From positions 118,872-182,871 of the forward strand of contig JBHORC010000038.1 of NCBI GenBank assembly GCA_042408445.1: a stretch of DNA of 64,000 nt. The letters run 5' to 3'. Below the pieces are notes generated by a model. It did not search any database. It saw only the letters and a program-made list of their open reading frames with translations, and had not been told where the DNA came from. Position 1 is the first letter of the stretch; each line of letters opens with the position of its first letter. The translations under genes and the position numbers were made by a program. Source of the DNA: CF-46 sp042408445 (GTDB taxonomy: Bacteria > Chloroflexota > Limnocylindria > Limnocylindrales > CSP1-4). Positions 16,269-24,735 of the stretch are shown one piece after another.

Positions 16269-17410
16269 GCCCGATCCACGTGCTCGTGTTCGCGCTCGGC
16301 GTCGCGAGCGCCCTGCGCGTCGTCCTCAGCGCAGTCCGCACGATGGTCGTCCCGCGCGGTGACAACGATCGCCTGACGCGGCTCGCCTTCCGGACGATCC
16401 GTCGCGTCTTCGACGCCGCGGCCGGTCCCAATCGGCCGTACGAGGCGCGAGACCGGATCATGGCCTACTACGGCCCGATCGCCCTGATCCTCCTGCCGGC
16501 GTGGTGGCTGATCCTCCTCGCCCTGTCGTTCTCGGCGATGTTCTTCGCGATCGGCCTGCCGCCGACCGAGGCGGTCGTCGTCAGCGGCTCGTCCCTGCTG
16601 ACCCTCGGATTCGATCGGCCGGCCGTCCCGGGCGGCGATCTCCTGTCCTTCGCCGAGGCGGCGATCGGCCTGGCCCTCGTCGCCCTCCTGATCTCGTACC
16701 TGCCGACGATCTACGGCTCGTTCTCACGGCGCGAGCTGCTCGTGAACCTTCTCGAGGTCCGGGCCGACTCGCCCCCGTCGCCGGTCGTGATGATCACCCG
16801 GATCGACCGCCTGGCCGGGCTCGACGTGCTCCACGACCTGTGGGAGCGGTGGGAGCAGTGGTTCGCGGAGCTCGAGGAAACGCACACCTCCCTGCCCGTC
16901 CTCGTGTTCTACCGGTCGCAGCAGAACGACCACTCCTGGGTGAACGCGTCCGGCGCGATGATGGATGCGGCCGCGATCGTCCGGTCCTCCGTTGCGATCC
17001 CCGCCGACGCACAGGCGGACCTGATGATCCGCGCCGGGTACATCGCGCTGCGGCGGATCGCTTCCCTGTTCGGGATCACGTTCGACCCGCATCCGTCGCC
17101 GGACGCTGCCACGAGCGTCGATCGCGGCCGGTTCGACGAGGCGCTGGCGGTGCTCGAGCGGGCGGGCGTGCCGCTCGTCGAGGATCGCGACCAGGCGTGG
17201 CGGGACTTCAACGGCTGGCGCGTGAACTACGACTCCGTGCTCCGTGCGCTGGAGCGACTGACGATGGCACCCACCCCGTGGTGGGAACGGCCGATTCTCT
17301 CGGCATGGGTGACGGACGAGCCGGAGGTCGCGACAGCACCGGCAGGTCCGGTGGGAGCGGGGGTTGCCGGGGCGGCGCCGATCGCCGAGGACGCGAGCGC
17401 CCCGTCCTGA
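16265..17410 (+). CDS. Membrane protein with ion-channel-like pore segment
   Basis: The 381-residue protein has an N-terminal hydrophobic helix, a strong pair of helices near residues 60-90, a pore-like loop reading SGSSLLTLGFDRP, and another helix (AAIGLALVALLISYLPTIYG). This resembles the TM-pore-TM unit of two-helix potassium channels, although the loop lacks the classical TVGYG filter. The C-terminal 240 residues are cytoplasmic and helical with no recognised domain. It starts with ATG at 16265. The family is common as a hypothetical protein; channel activity is inference. Confidence 0.6.
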   Translation: MSPIHVLVFALGVASALRVVLSAVRTMVVPRGDNDRLTRLAFRTIRRVFDAAAGPNRPYEARDRIMAYYGPIALILLPAWWLILLALSFSAMFFAIGLPPTEAVVVSGSSLLTLGFDRPAVPGGDLLSFAEAAIGLALVALLISYLPTIYGSFSRRELLVNLLEVRADSPPSPVVMITRIDRLAGLDVLHDLWERWEQWFAELEETHTSLPVLVFYRSQQNDHSWVNASGAMMDAAAIVRSSVAIPADAQADLMIRAGYIALRRIASLFGITFDPHPSPDAATSVDRGRFDEALAVLERAGVPLVEDRDQAWRDFNGWRVNYDSVLRALERLTMAPTPWWERPILSAWVTDEPEVATAPAGPVGAGVAGAAPIAEDASAPS

Positions 17411-17508
17411 CGGAGGTCCCGGCGCCCGTCGCCGCGGCGTCACCGTCTCGAAAGGTCGCCGCAGGCACGCTCGAGATCGATCCTCATCCCGACCACGGAG
17501 ACCCATTC

Positions 17509-18444
17509 ATGATCGAGATCCAGCGGACCAGGCCCGCCCCGCGCCCTGCCGCCGAGACGATGCCGACCTTCGAGGGCCGGCCGCTCGCCGACCCGACCGA
17601 GTCGCTCTTCGACCAGGGCCTCGCCTTCGACATCGAGACGCTTCTCAGCCGTCGCTCGCTGCTCAAGGTCGCCGGACTCGGCGCGCTGGGCGCAGGTCTC
17701 GTCGGCGTCGCAGGGTGCGCGCCGAGCGGGTCGGCCGCATCCACCGGTGCCGGCGGCACACCGCTCGCGAGCCCGGCGAGCACCGGCGGGACCGCCACGA
17801 CGGCTGACTGCACGGTGATCCCCGAGGAGACGGCGGGACCCTTCCCCGGCGACGGATCGAACGGACCCGATGTGCTGACGCAGAGCGGAGTCGTCCGCCA
17901 GGACATCCGATCGAGCTTCGGGACGTCCACGACGGCGGCCGGCGGCATCCCCTTGACGATCAAGCTCGCCGTGCTCGATCTCGCCAACGACTGCAAGCCG
18001 CTTGCGGGCGCGGCAGTCTATGTCTGGCATTGCGACCGTGAAGGTCGCTACTCGATGTACTCCGACGGTGTCACTGGCGAGAACTACCTGCGGGGCGTGC
18101 AGGCCGTCGACGGCGACGGGATCGCCACCTTCTCGAGCATCTTCCCGGCCTGCTACTCGGGCCGCTGGCCCCACGTCCACTTCGAGATCTATCGGAGCCT
18201 CGCGACCGCGACGGATCCCGCGAACCGGATCGCGACCTCGCAGATCGCGCTGCCCGAGCCGACGTGCAAGGAGGTCTACGCGACCGACGGCTACGCCCAG
18301 AGCATCACCAATCTCGGCCGGGTGAGCCTCTCCCGCGACATGGTCTTCGGGGACGATGCGGGGATCCACCAGATCGGCGCGATCTCCGGCTCGATCGGGG
18401 CCGGCTACACGGTCGAGCTGCCCGTCCCGGTGAAGGCGGCGTAG
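17509..18444 (+). CDS. Extracytoplasmic intradiol dioxygenase-like lipoprotein
   Basis: The 311-residue protein belongs to the intradiol ring-cleavage dioxygenases. The expected Fe(III) ligands are seen as Tyr in GENYLRGVQ and two His in RWPHVHFEIY, with the YVWHCDREGRYS strand before them. An internal export signal contains twin arginines (SRRSLLKVAG, Arg48-Arg49) and a lipobox ending in VAGC with Cys70, so it is probably a Tat-exported lipoprotein. It may cleave catechol-type aromatics outside the cell. The ATG at 17509 follows GGAG by 9 bases; a start at Met18 is also possible. Confidence 0.85.
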   Translation: MIEIQRTRPAPRPAAETMPTFEGRPLADPTESLFDQGLAFDIETLLSRRSLLKVAGLGALGAGLVGVAGCAPSGSAASTGAGGTPLASPASTGGTATTADCTVIPEETAGPFPGDGSNGPDVLTQSGVVRQDIRSSFGTSTTAAGGIPLTIKLAVLDLANDCKPLAGAAVYVWHCDREGRYSMYSDGVTGENYLRGVQAVDGDGIATFSSIFPACYSGRWPHVHFEIYRSLATATDPANRIATSQIALPEPTCKEVYATDGYAQSITNLGRVSLSRDMVFGDDAGIHQIGAISGSIGAGYTVELPVPVKAA

Positions 18445-18589
18445 TCGAGCCGACCCTGCCGCCAGTCGATGTCGCGGCGGAGCATGTCCGTCCCATCGCC
18501 GACGCGCTACCCTGACCGCGATGTCGCTCCTTGCCGGCCGGCGACCCACGGACGCCTGGCTCTCCCGGATCTCGAACCAGAACGGCTGA

Positions 18590-18627
18590 TCGGCCCCTTC
18601 CAGCTTCAGCGTCACTGGAAGGGCCGA
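18590..18627 (+). other. Long stem-loop in leader of the TGS GTPase
   Basis: Left arm 18590-18603 and right arm 18615-18627 can form a 13-bp stem with one bulged C and an 11-base loop. It lies between the dioxygenase (ends 18444) and the GTPase (starts 18721), in the largest gap of this region. Just before it, TACCCT at 18508-18513 is followed after 7 bases by an ATG opening a 22-codon frame that stops at 18589, right at the stem. It could be a terminator for the dioxygenase or part of a regulatory leader. Confidence 0.4.
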
Positions 18628-18720
18628 GGATCGGACGCGAACGCCAGTCGGCGGCCTGTCCGCCGGAGGTGTGCGCGTCCTCCTCGCCCGGTGTCACCGG
18701 TCGAGATCGAGGCGTCCATC

Positions 18721-19650
18721 ATGCCCATGCCCCATCGCACCTTCGCTGCCGTCGCCAAGCGCCGGCTCATCGGCAAGGAGGGCCGCGAGCGGATCCGAGA
18801 GGTCCAGGCGCTGCTCGCGGAGCTGCCCGACTACCGCAACGGCCCGTACGCGGACCTTCGCAAGTCGCTCCTCGCGGAGATCGACGACACCCGGGTTCGT
18901 TCCGGTGCCGTCCATCGCGACTCGATCGCCGTGCGCCGGGAGGGGGCGGCGCAGATCGCGCTCGTCGGCCCGCCGAACGTCGGCAAGTCCTCCTTGCTCC
19001 AGGCCCTTTCCGAGATCCAGATCCGGACCGGCGACTACGCGTTCACCACGCTGCGGCCCGTTCCGGCTCTCACCCGGATCGGCGGCGTCCTCGTCCAGAT
19101 CGTCGAGATCCCCGGGCTCATCGAGGGCGCCTCGGAGGATCGCGGCGGCGGCCGTGCCCTGCTCGGCGTGCTCCGCTCGGCGGATGCGCTCGTCTACTGC
19201 GTCCGCGCCGATGGCCGGCTCGAGGAGCTCCAGACCGTGATGCGTGAGGTCGCGCTCGCCGGGATCGACGCCCCGGATGCGATCGCGGTGACCCGGGCGG
19301 ACGAAGGGCCCGCCGATGCCCGCGACCGGGCGGCGGCGGCCTGGCCGGATCGCGAGGTCGTTGCCGTGTCGGTCCTGGACGAATCGACCCTCGACGACGT
19401 TCGCGCCGCGATGTGGCGCCTGACCGGCCTGATCCGGGTCTTCCTCCGGTCGGGCGGGATCACGAACGCCGAGCCGCTCGCGCTTCGCCCGCCCGTCACC
19501 GTGGAAGCGGTTGCCGATGCCGTTCATCACGACCTGGCAGCGGTCGCGGTCGGCGCGAGGATCTGGGGTTCGTCCGCGAAATTCGAGGGGCAGCGGGTTG
19601 GCCGGGAGCACGTCGTGGCCGACGGCGATGTCGTCGAGATCCTTCGGTGA
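18721..19650 (+). CDS. DRG/Obg-like GTPase with C-terminal TGS domain
   Basis: The 309-residue protein has a helical N-terminal region, a G domain with G1 GPPNVGKS (residues 83-90), a G3-like EIPGLIEGA in place of the usual DxPG, and a G4-like TRAD, then a C-terminal TGS domain (VADAVHHDL, GARIWGSSAKFEGQRVG, VVEILR). This is the layout of the DRG family, which is best known from Archaea and eukaryotes and associates with ribosomes. The ATG at 18721 follows GAGG by 8 bases; nothing upstream aligns with the family. Confidence 0.85.
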   Translation: MPMPHRTFAAVAKRRLIGKEGRERIREVQALLAELPDYRNGPYADLRKSLLAEIDDTRVRSGAVHRDSIAVRREGAAQIALVGPPNVGKSSLLQALSEIQIRTGDYAFTTLRPVPALTRIGGVLVQIVEIPGLIEGASEDRGGGRALLGVLRSADALVYCVRADGRLEELQTVMREVALAGIDAPDAIAVTRADEGPADARDRAAAAWPDREVVAVSVLDESTLDDVRAAMWRLTGLIRVFLRSGGITNAEPLALRPPVTVEAVADAVHHDLAAVAVGARIWGSSAKFEGQRVGREHVVADGDVVEILR

Positions 19651-19719
19651 CCGTGGCGCGCGACGCGGGGTGAGCGCGTTCGTCGCGGCGCGACGTCGCG
19701 GCCGTCACCGGCCCTCGAC

Positions 19720-20784
19720 GTGACCCGTCCCAGCCCCGTGAGACGGTGGCTCCACCTCGCGGCGTCGGCGATCCCGCGCGGCGGTGCCCTGTTCCTCGGG
19801 GCGTTCGTCCTCATCGGCATCGTCGGCGAGGTCCGCGGCCGCCAGACCGACATCGAGCTGTGGTTTGTCGACCTGCGGGACCTCCCCGCCGTCGTGCGCC
19901 TCGGGGGTCTCGGACTGTTCGCGTTTCTGCTCCTCGTCTGGGCAGCCCGGCAGCGTCCGGGCAGGGTGCTCGCCGGCACGACGGCGCTCGCCTGCCTCAT
20001 CGTCGCGTCGCTCGCGACGCGGGACACGATCCGGTTCCTCGCCCTCGGCCCGGACGCCGGTGTCCGGGCATCGATGCCCCTCCCCCTGTCGGCGGTCATC
20101 GCGGCCCTGCTCACGGCCCTTGCGGTCGTCGTCGCCCGTTCGGGAGCGGGCGGGAGGCCGAAAGCCGGCGAGGACGAGAGGCCGCGCGACCCTAGGCAGA
20201 TCGTCCTCGCGGCGGCCGCGGCAATTGCCTGGGCGATCGTGTTCCCGGTCGCCCAGATCGCGTTCTTCGGCACGACGGACTATCGCCGCCCCGCCGACGC
20301 CGCGGTCGTCTTCGGTGCCCGCGTCTACGCGAACGGCGCTCCGTCGCCGCTCCTCGCGGATCGTCTGGCGGCCGGCATCCAGCTCTACCGCGACGGGCTC
20401 GTCCCGGCGCTGATCGTGTCCGGTGGATTCGGCGCCGACGGCTGGAATGAGGCCGAGGTCATGGCCGACGTCGCGGTGGCCGGGCACGTCGATCGCGCCG
20501 CCGTCGTCGTCGATCCCGTCGGCGTCACCACGGAGGCGACCGTCGCGAACACGATCGCCTGGCTGGGTGCGCGGTACCCGGGGGTCGATCCTCACACGCT
20601 CCGCGTGATGGCCGTCAGCCAGGCCTATCACCTGCCCCGGATCCAGCTCGCGTTCGCCGCCGCGGGCCTCGACGTGCTCACGGTTCCGGCACCGGACCCT
20701 GTCCCGATCTCGGAGATGCCGCTGCTCGTGGCCCGCGAGATCCCCGCGTTCTGGGCCTACTACGTCCGGCAGAGCCTCGGCTGA
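19720..20784 (+). CDS. YdcF/SanA-like DUF218 membrane protein
   Basis: This 354-residue protein has an N-terminal half with about five transmembrane helices and a C-terminal DUF218 domain: DAAVVFGARVYANGAPSPLL, LIVSGGFGADG, TEATVANT and VSQAYHLPRIQLAF are its recognisable blocks. Relatives such as SanA and ElyC affect envelope integrity and peptidoglycan or lipid-carrier metabolism; the biochemical reaction is unknown. It starts with GTG at 19720, 69 bases after the GTPase, with no clear ribosome-binding site. It is convergent with the nickel/cobalt permease. Confidence 0.82.
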   Translation: MTRPSPVRRWLHLAASAIPRGGALFLGAFVLIGIVGEVRGRQTDIELWFVDLRDLPAVVRLGGLGLFAFLLLVWAARQRPGRVLAGTTALACLIVASLATRDTIRFLALGPDAGVRASMPLPLSAVIAALLTALAVVVARSGAGGRPKAGEDERPRDPRQIVLAAAAAIAWAIVFPVAQIAFFGTTDYRRPADAAVVFGARVYANGAPSPLLADRLAAGIQLYRDGLVPALIVSGGFGADGWNEAEVMADVAVAGHVDRAAVVVDPVGVTTEATVANTIAWLGARYPGVDPHTLRVMAVSQAYHLPRIQLAFAAAGLDVLTVPAPDPVPISEMPLLVAREIPAFWAYYVRQSLG

Positions 20785-20811
20785 GCGCCGGGCAACGACG
20801 ATCGGAGGCCG

Positions 20812-21906
20812 TCAGGCCTCGGTCGGCATCCTGCGCGTCGGCGTCGTCGGCAGGTCGTCGTAGCCCTTCCAGCGGTAGATCAGGGTGGACACGCCCCAGC
20901 TGAACACGAAGACCGCGATGATCGCGATACCGATCACCCCGAAGTCGAGCTGGCCGATCCAGTCCCAGACCCCGCCCCGCAGCCCGAGCTTCTCCGACAG
21001 GATGCCGAGCACCTCGACGCCGCCGATCGCGAAGGCGATGACGACCGAGACGAGGGTGATGTTCAGGTTGTAGTAGAGCTTCCGGATCGGCTTGACATAG
21101 GCCCAGCCGTACGCGCCGAGCATCAGGATCCCGTCGGTCGTGTCCACGAGCGACATGCCGGCCGCGAAGAGCGCCGGGAGGATGAGGATCGCCGCCACCG
21201 GGATGTGGCTGGCGCCGGAGGTCGCGGCGAGGGCGAGCAGGGCGACCTCGCTCGCCGTGTCGAAGCCGAGGCCGAACAGGACACCAAGCGGGTACATGTG
21301 CCAGCTCTTGCGGATGAGCCGGAGCATCGGCCGGAAGAGCCGGGCGAGCAGTCCGCGATTGTTGAGGAAGTCCTCGAGGGACTCCTCGTCGTATTCGCCA
21401 CCGCCCGAGACGCGCCGGAACATCCGGTAGATGTCGATCAGGACGATGAGATTGATCAGGCCGATCACGAGCAGGAACACCGCCGAGACCGTCGTGCCGA
21501 TCAGCCCGCCGATCTCCTGGAAGGTCGGGATGTCGCTGACGATCCCCGCCGAGATCGCGATCAGGACCGACAGCGCGACGACGATCGTGGAGTGGCCGAG
21601 CGAGAAGAAGAGCCCGACCCCGACCGGTCGCTGGCCGTCCTGCATGAGCTTCCGGGTCGTGTTGTCGATCGCGGCGATGTGGTCGGCATCGACGGCGTGG
21701 CGGAGGCCGAAGGAGTAGGCAAGGACGGCGGTCGGCAGGAGGAGCGGGTACGACTGCGCGGCGTACAGCGCGACCGCCCAGGCGATGACGTTGAAGGCGA
21801 TGAGGACCGCGTAGACCCGGATGATCCGGTTGCGCAGCTCGGTCGAGGTCCGGATGAGGCGGATGGCGCTGCTGAACACTGCTCCTCCGAGTGAAGTCGC
21901 GGTCAT
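20812..21906 (-). CDS. NiCoT family nickel/cobalt transporter (HoxN/NixA type)
   Basis: The 364-residue membrane protein has the NiCoT signatures: RHAVDADHIAAIDN in helix II, LGHSTIV in helix III, and LGLGFDTASE later, which are metal-recognition motifs of HoxN/NixA permeases. It should take up Ni2+ and/or Co2+ for urease, hydrogenase or B12 enzymes, none of which is in this window. A charged loop of about 50 residues follows helix V. The start is ATG at 21906. It is divergent from a Fur-family gene, and the 88-base gap has a TTGC/GCAA inverted repeat. Confidence 0.92.
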   Translation of the reverse strand: MTATSLGGAVFSSAIRLIRTSTELRNRIIRVYAVLIAFNVIAWAVALYAAQSYPLLLPTAVLAYSFGLRHAVDADHIAAIDNTTRKLMQDGQRPVGVGLFFSLGHSTIVVALSVLIAISAGIVSDIPTFQEIGGLIGTTVSAVFLLVIGLINLIVLIDIYRMFRRVSGGGEYDEESLEDFLNNRGLLARLFRPMLRLIRKSWHMYPLGVLFGLGFDTASEVALLALAATSGASHIPVAAILILPALFAAGMSLVDTTDGILMLGAYGWAYVKPIRKLYYNLNITLVSVVIAFAIGGVEVLGILSEKLGLRGGVWDWIGQLDFGVIGIAIIAVFVFSWGVSTLIYRWKGYDDLPTTPTRRMPTEA

Positions 21907-21928
21907 CGTACCGGCGGGCCGGCTCCTG

Positions 21929-21944
21929 TTGCAACGGCTCGCAA
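21929..21944. promoter_or_regulatory. TTGC-N8-GCAA inverted repeat, candidate Nur operator
   Basis: The repeat reads TTGCAA, four bases, TCGCAA. From memory, actinobacterial nickel regulator Nur binds a TTGCAA-type half-site pair with similar spacing. It sits between the nickel/cobalt permease and a Fur-family regulator, where an autoregulatory operator is expected. A possible TTGATT/CAAGAT promoter toward the regulator lies just downstream (21957-21984), placing the start site almost at its ATG. Confidence 0.45.
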
Positions 21945-21994
21945 CACGGAGCGGTCTTGATTGCGTGGGGACTCATGACAAGATACGCAGCGAC

Positions 21995-22474
21995 ATGGCC
22001 GAAGGGATCACTCGCTCCACGTTTCCCGAAGCGGTTCGCGACCAGCTCCGCGCTCGCGGTCTGCGCTGGACGCCGCAGCGCCGGCTGATCCTCGACGTCA
22101 TCACCGAGGCAAAGGGACATGTGACCGGGAGCGAGTTCGTCGACCGCTGTCGCGAGCGCGACCCGGACACGACGCCGTCGACGGTGTATCGGACGCTCGA
22201 CGTGCTCGAGGAGCTGGGCTACCTCGCCCACAGCCACGCCGCCGACGGGCGCGAGGAATACCACGTCCTGCCCGTCGCGGAGCACGCCCACCTCCACTGT
22301 GCCGGCTGCGGTCGCTCGTGGGAGGTCGCCGGTGCCGACTTGAACGGCCTGGCCCGCTCGCTCCGACGGACGCACGGCTTCGCCGTCGACGTCGCCCATC
22401 TGACGATCGCGGGGCGCTGCCGGGAATGCCGGGAGGGCCTCGTCCCCGGCTCCCCCGTCTCGACCGGGGCGTGA
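21995..22474 (+). CDS. Fur family regulator, probably nickel-responsive (Nur-like)
   Basis: The 159-residue protein has the Fur winged helix (RWTPQRRLILDVI, STVYRTLDVLEELGYL) and a C-terminal dimerisation domain. Structural zinc cysteines are present as CAGC (Cys102, Cys105) and CREC (Cys142, Cys145). The metal-sensing region reads EYHVLPVAEHAHLHC, with several histidines. The adjacent divergent NiCoT permease makes nickel the most likely signal, although iron or zinc cannot be excluded. It starts with ATG at 21995 and its stop codon overlaps the next gene (GTGA). Confidence 0.85.
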   Translation: MAEGITRSTFPEAVRDQLRARGLRWTPQRRLILDVITEAKGHVTGSEFVDRCRERDPDTTPSTVYRTLDVLEELGYLAHSHAADGREEYHVLPVAEHAHLHCAGCGRSWEVAGADLNGLARSLRRTHGFAVDVAHLTIAGRCRECREGLVPGSPVSTGA

Positions 22475-23484
22475 CCGCCGACGCCGAGCCCGCCGGGTCC
22501 GCCGCCGGCAAGGCGGCTCCGACCAGGCCGATCCTGCCGATCGCCGAACTCGAGCCCGCGACGATCCGCGAGGCCCACGGCGTCGTTCCGGCGGTCTTCC
22601 GTGACTCTCCGCAGTTCGTCCATCCCGCGCTGTCGCGCCGTCTCGGCGTGCCGGTGATCGTCAAGGTCGAGACGCTCAACCCGATCCGCTGCTTCAAGGG
22701 CCGCGGCACGTGGATTGCGATCGCGGCGCTCGTCGCCGACGGCTCGATCGGTGCCGACCGGCCGGTCGTCTGCGCCTCGGCCGGCAACTTCGGGCAGGGC
22801 GTCGCCTTCGCGGCCGCGGCGTTCGGGGTGCCGGCGGTCGTCTTCGCATCGCGTCACGCCAACGCGGGCAAGGTCGCGCGGATGCGTGGCCTCGGCGCCG
22901 AGGTGACCCAGGTCGGCGAGGATTTCGACGACGCCCGGGCCGCCTCCGAGGCGCACGTCGCCGGCGGCGCGGCCCATCTCCTCGTGGACGGAGAGGATCA
23001 GCGCATCGCGTGCGGAGCGGCGACACTCGCCGTCGAGCTGACCGACGCATTCGCATCCGGCGACCTTCCGCGGCCGTCCGTCATCTCGGTCCCGGTCGGG
23101 AATGGCGCGCTGATCAACGGCGTCGGCTCGTGGCTGCGGTTCGCTGCTCCCGCCACGGCGGTCGTCGGCGTCCAGGCGAGCGGCGCGGATGCGATGACGC
23201 GGAGCTGGCGCCAAGGCATCCCCATCGACACGCCGTCCGTGTCGACCTACGCCGACGGGATCGCCTCGCGTGTCGCGATCCCGGCAGCGGTCGCGGCAAT
23301 GGCGGGACGCGTCGACGAGATGCGCGTGGTCGAGGATGCCGCGCTCCGCGAGGCGCAGGCGGAGCTGACCGAGGAGCTCGGTGTCACGGTCGAGGGCGCC
23401 GCGGCGGCGTCGTGGGCAGGCCTGCTCGCCGGGCCGCGGCCGGCCGGTCCGGCGGTCGTGATCATCACCGGCAGCAACGTCTGA
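22471..23484 (+). CDS. PLP-dependent threonine/serine dehydratase-like enzyme
   Basis: The 337-residue protein is a fold type II PLP enzyme. The Schiff-base lysine lies in NPIRCFKGRGTW, the cofactor phosphate loop is the later VPVGNGALINGVG, and SAGNFGQG is the substrate-binding loop. The C-terminal ITGSNV strand also matches. Threonine or serine deamination to an oxo-acid is the likely reaction; a regulatory ACT domain is absent, so a biosynthetic IlvA is less likely than a catabolic type. The GTG at 22471 overlaps the Fur gene's stop codon as GTGA. Confidence 0.82.
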   Translation: MTADAEPAGSAAGKAAPTRPILPIAELEPATIREAHGVVPAVFRDSPQFVHPALSRRLGVPVIVKVETLNPIRCFKGRGTWIAIAALVADGSIGADRPVVCASAGNFGQGVAFAAAAFGVPAVVFASRHANAGKVARMRGLGAEVTQVGEDFDDARAASEAHVAGGAAHLLVDGEDQRIACGAATLAVELTDAFASGDLPRPSVISVPVGNGALINGVGSWLRFAAPATAVVGVQASGADAMTRSWRQGIPIDTPSVSTYADGIASRVAIPAAVAAMAGRVDEMRVVEDAALREAQAELTEELGVTVEGAAAASWAGLLAGPRPAGPAVVIITGSNV

Positions 23485-23564
23485 CGGAAGCGGGTTGCTG
23501 TGCGCGCACCGCGCCCGGATGGGGGGCGGTTGACGCCACACCGCCCCTGGCGGAGCATCCGTCC

Positions 23565-23759
23565 GTGGACGACGAGATCGACGCCCGGGAGCGAGCACGG
23601 AACCGACGGCGCGATCGCGACGCGGCCGCCGAGGAGCGCGAGCTGCTCCGGCCCGGCATGGGCAAGGTGTTCAAGCAGATCCAGGACGCACAGCGCCGAG
23701 CCGCGGACGAGCTGCCGGACCGGGCGTCGACCCCTCGCCGACGTTCGAATCGACCCTGA
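23565..23759 (+). CDS. Small charged protein, hypothetical
   Basis: This 64-residue frame is rich in Arg, Asp and Glu and predicted to be mostly helical (DARERARNRRRDRDAAAEE, then MGKVFKQIQDAQRRAAD). I do not recognise it. The GTG at 23565 has GGAG 9 bases before it, which is the main support. It lies between the dehydratase and a convergent LLM gene and could be a nucleic-acid-associated peptide or a chance frame. Confidence 0.42.
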   Translation: MDDEIDARERARNRRRDRDAAAEERELLRPGMGKVFKQIQDAQRRAADELPDRASTPRRRSNRP

Positions 23760-23775
23760 GCTTCGGCTCGGGGCC

Positions 23776-24681
23776 TCAGGGCGAGGCGGCTCCGCCGCCA
23801 GCGCCGTCCCGCCAGGCGCGGATGCCGGCGAGCACGATCTCGAACGATGCCGCCGTCGACGGGTTGAGCGCGAGCTGCAGGTGATCCGCGCCCTCGTCGT
23901 CCCAGGCGCTGAGCGCCTCGGTGATCGCGCCGGCATCGAGCGGGAGGGCGGGCGCCGCGTCGGGTCGTTCCTCGACGGAGACGCCGACCGTCACCGTCAG
24001 CGACGCGGGATCACGGCCCTCATGCTCGCATGCGGCGAGCAGCTCCTCGTGCCGGCGTCGGTAACGCTGGTCCGGGCGGCCGAACCAGGCCGTCTGCCAC
24101 TGGTCCGCGAACCGCGCCGTCAGCCCCAGCATCCGCTCCCCGGTGGCTGCGACGAGGATCGGGAGATCCGGCCGGATCGGCGGCGGCAGGATCACCGCAT
24201 CACGGACGCTGGTCCACGTGCCGTCGAGCGTGACGCGCTCGCCGCGCACGAGCGGAACGATGATCCGGAGCGCCTCCTCGAACCGGCCGACCCGGTGATC
24301 GAACGGGTAACCGAAGGCCTCGTATTCGGGCTCGTGCCAGCCACAGCCGAGGCCGAGAATCAGGCGGCCGCCCGCCACGTCGTCCGCGGTCGCGGCCATC
24401 TTCGCGAGGAGCCCGGCGGGCCGGAAGGATGTCGCGAGGACGAGGGTGCCGAGCTCCACTCTCGTCGTCGCGGCGGCGAGGGCGCTCAGCAGGGTCCACG
24501 CCTCGTGCGAACCGATCTCCGACCCGACGCCCCCGTCCTTCGGCCGGTAGAAGAAATGGTCGCTGACCCACAGGCTATCGACCCCGCCATCCTCCGCCTG
24601 CCGGGCGAGCGCGAGAATGTCGCTCCAGGAGCCGCCGGTTCCCTCGTCGTCGGACTGGGGCAGTGCGATGCCGACCTTCAT
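23776..24681 (-). CDS. LLM class flavin-dependent oxidoreductase (F420 or FMN)
   Basis: The 301-residue protein has the luciferase-like barrel: MKVGIALPQSD at the start, LWVSDHFFYRP, the TTRVELGTLVLATSFRPAGLLAK strand-helix (the conserved block after the third strand), LILGLGCGWHEPEYEAFGYP, and VGRFEEALRII. This arrangement is common in F420-dependent oxidoreductases of Actinobacteria and Chloroflexota, although FMN use cannot be excluded. The substrate is unknown. The start is ATG at 24681. It is not closely related to the LLM protein at 6709-7836. Confidence 0.85.
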   Translation of the reverse strand: MKVGIALPQSDDEGTGGSWSDILALARQAEDGGVDSLWVSDHFFYRPKDGGVGSEIGSHEAWTLLSALAAATTRVELGTLVLATSFRPAGLLAKMAATADDVAGGRLILGLGCGWHEPEYEAFGYPFDHRVGRFEEALRIIVPLVRGERVTLDGTWTSVRDAVILPPPIRPDLPILVAATGERMLGLTARFADQWQTAWFGRPDQRYRRRHEELLAACEHEGRDPASLTVTVGVSVEERPDAAPALPLDAGAITEALSAWDDEGADHLQLALNPSTAASFEIVLAGIRAWRDGAGGGAASP

Positions 24682-24735
24682 GCCCGGAGTCTAGAGCCGG
24701 AATCCGACCGTTGACGCGTCGGGGACGATGGCCAC

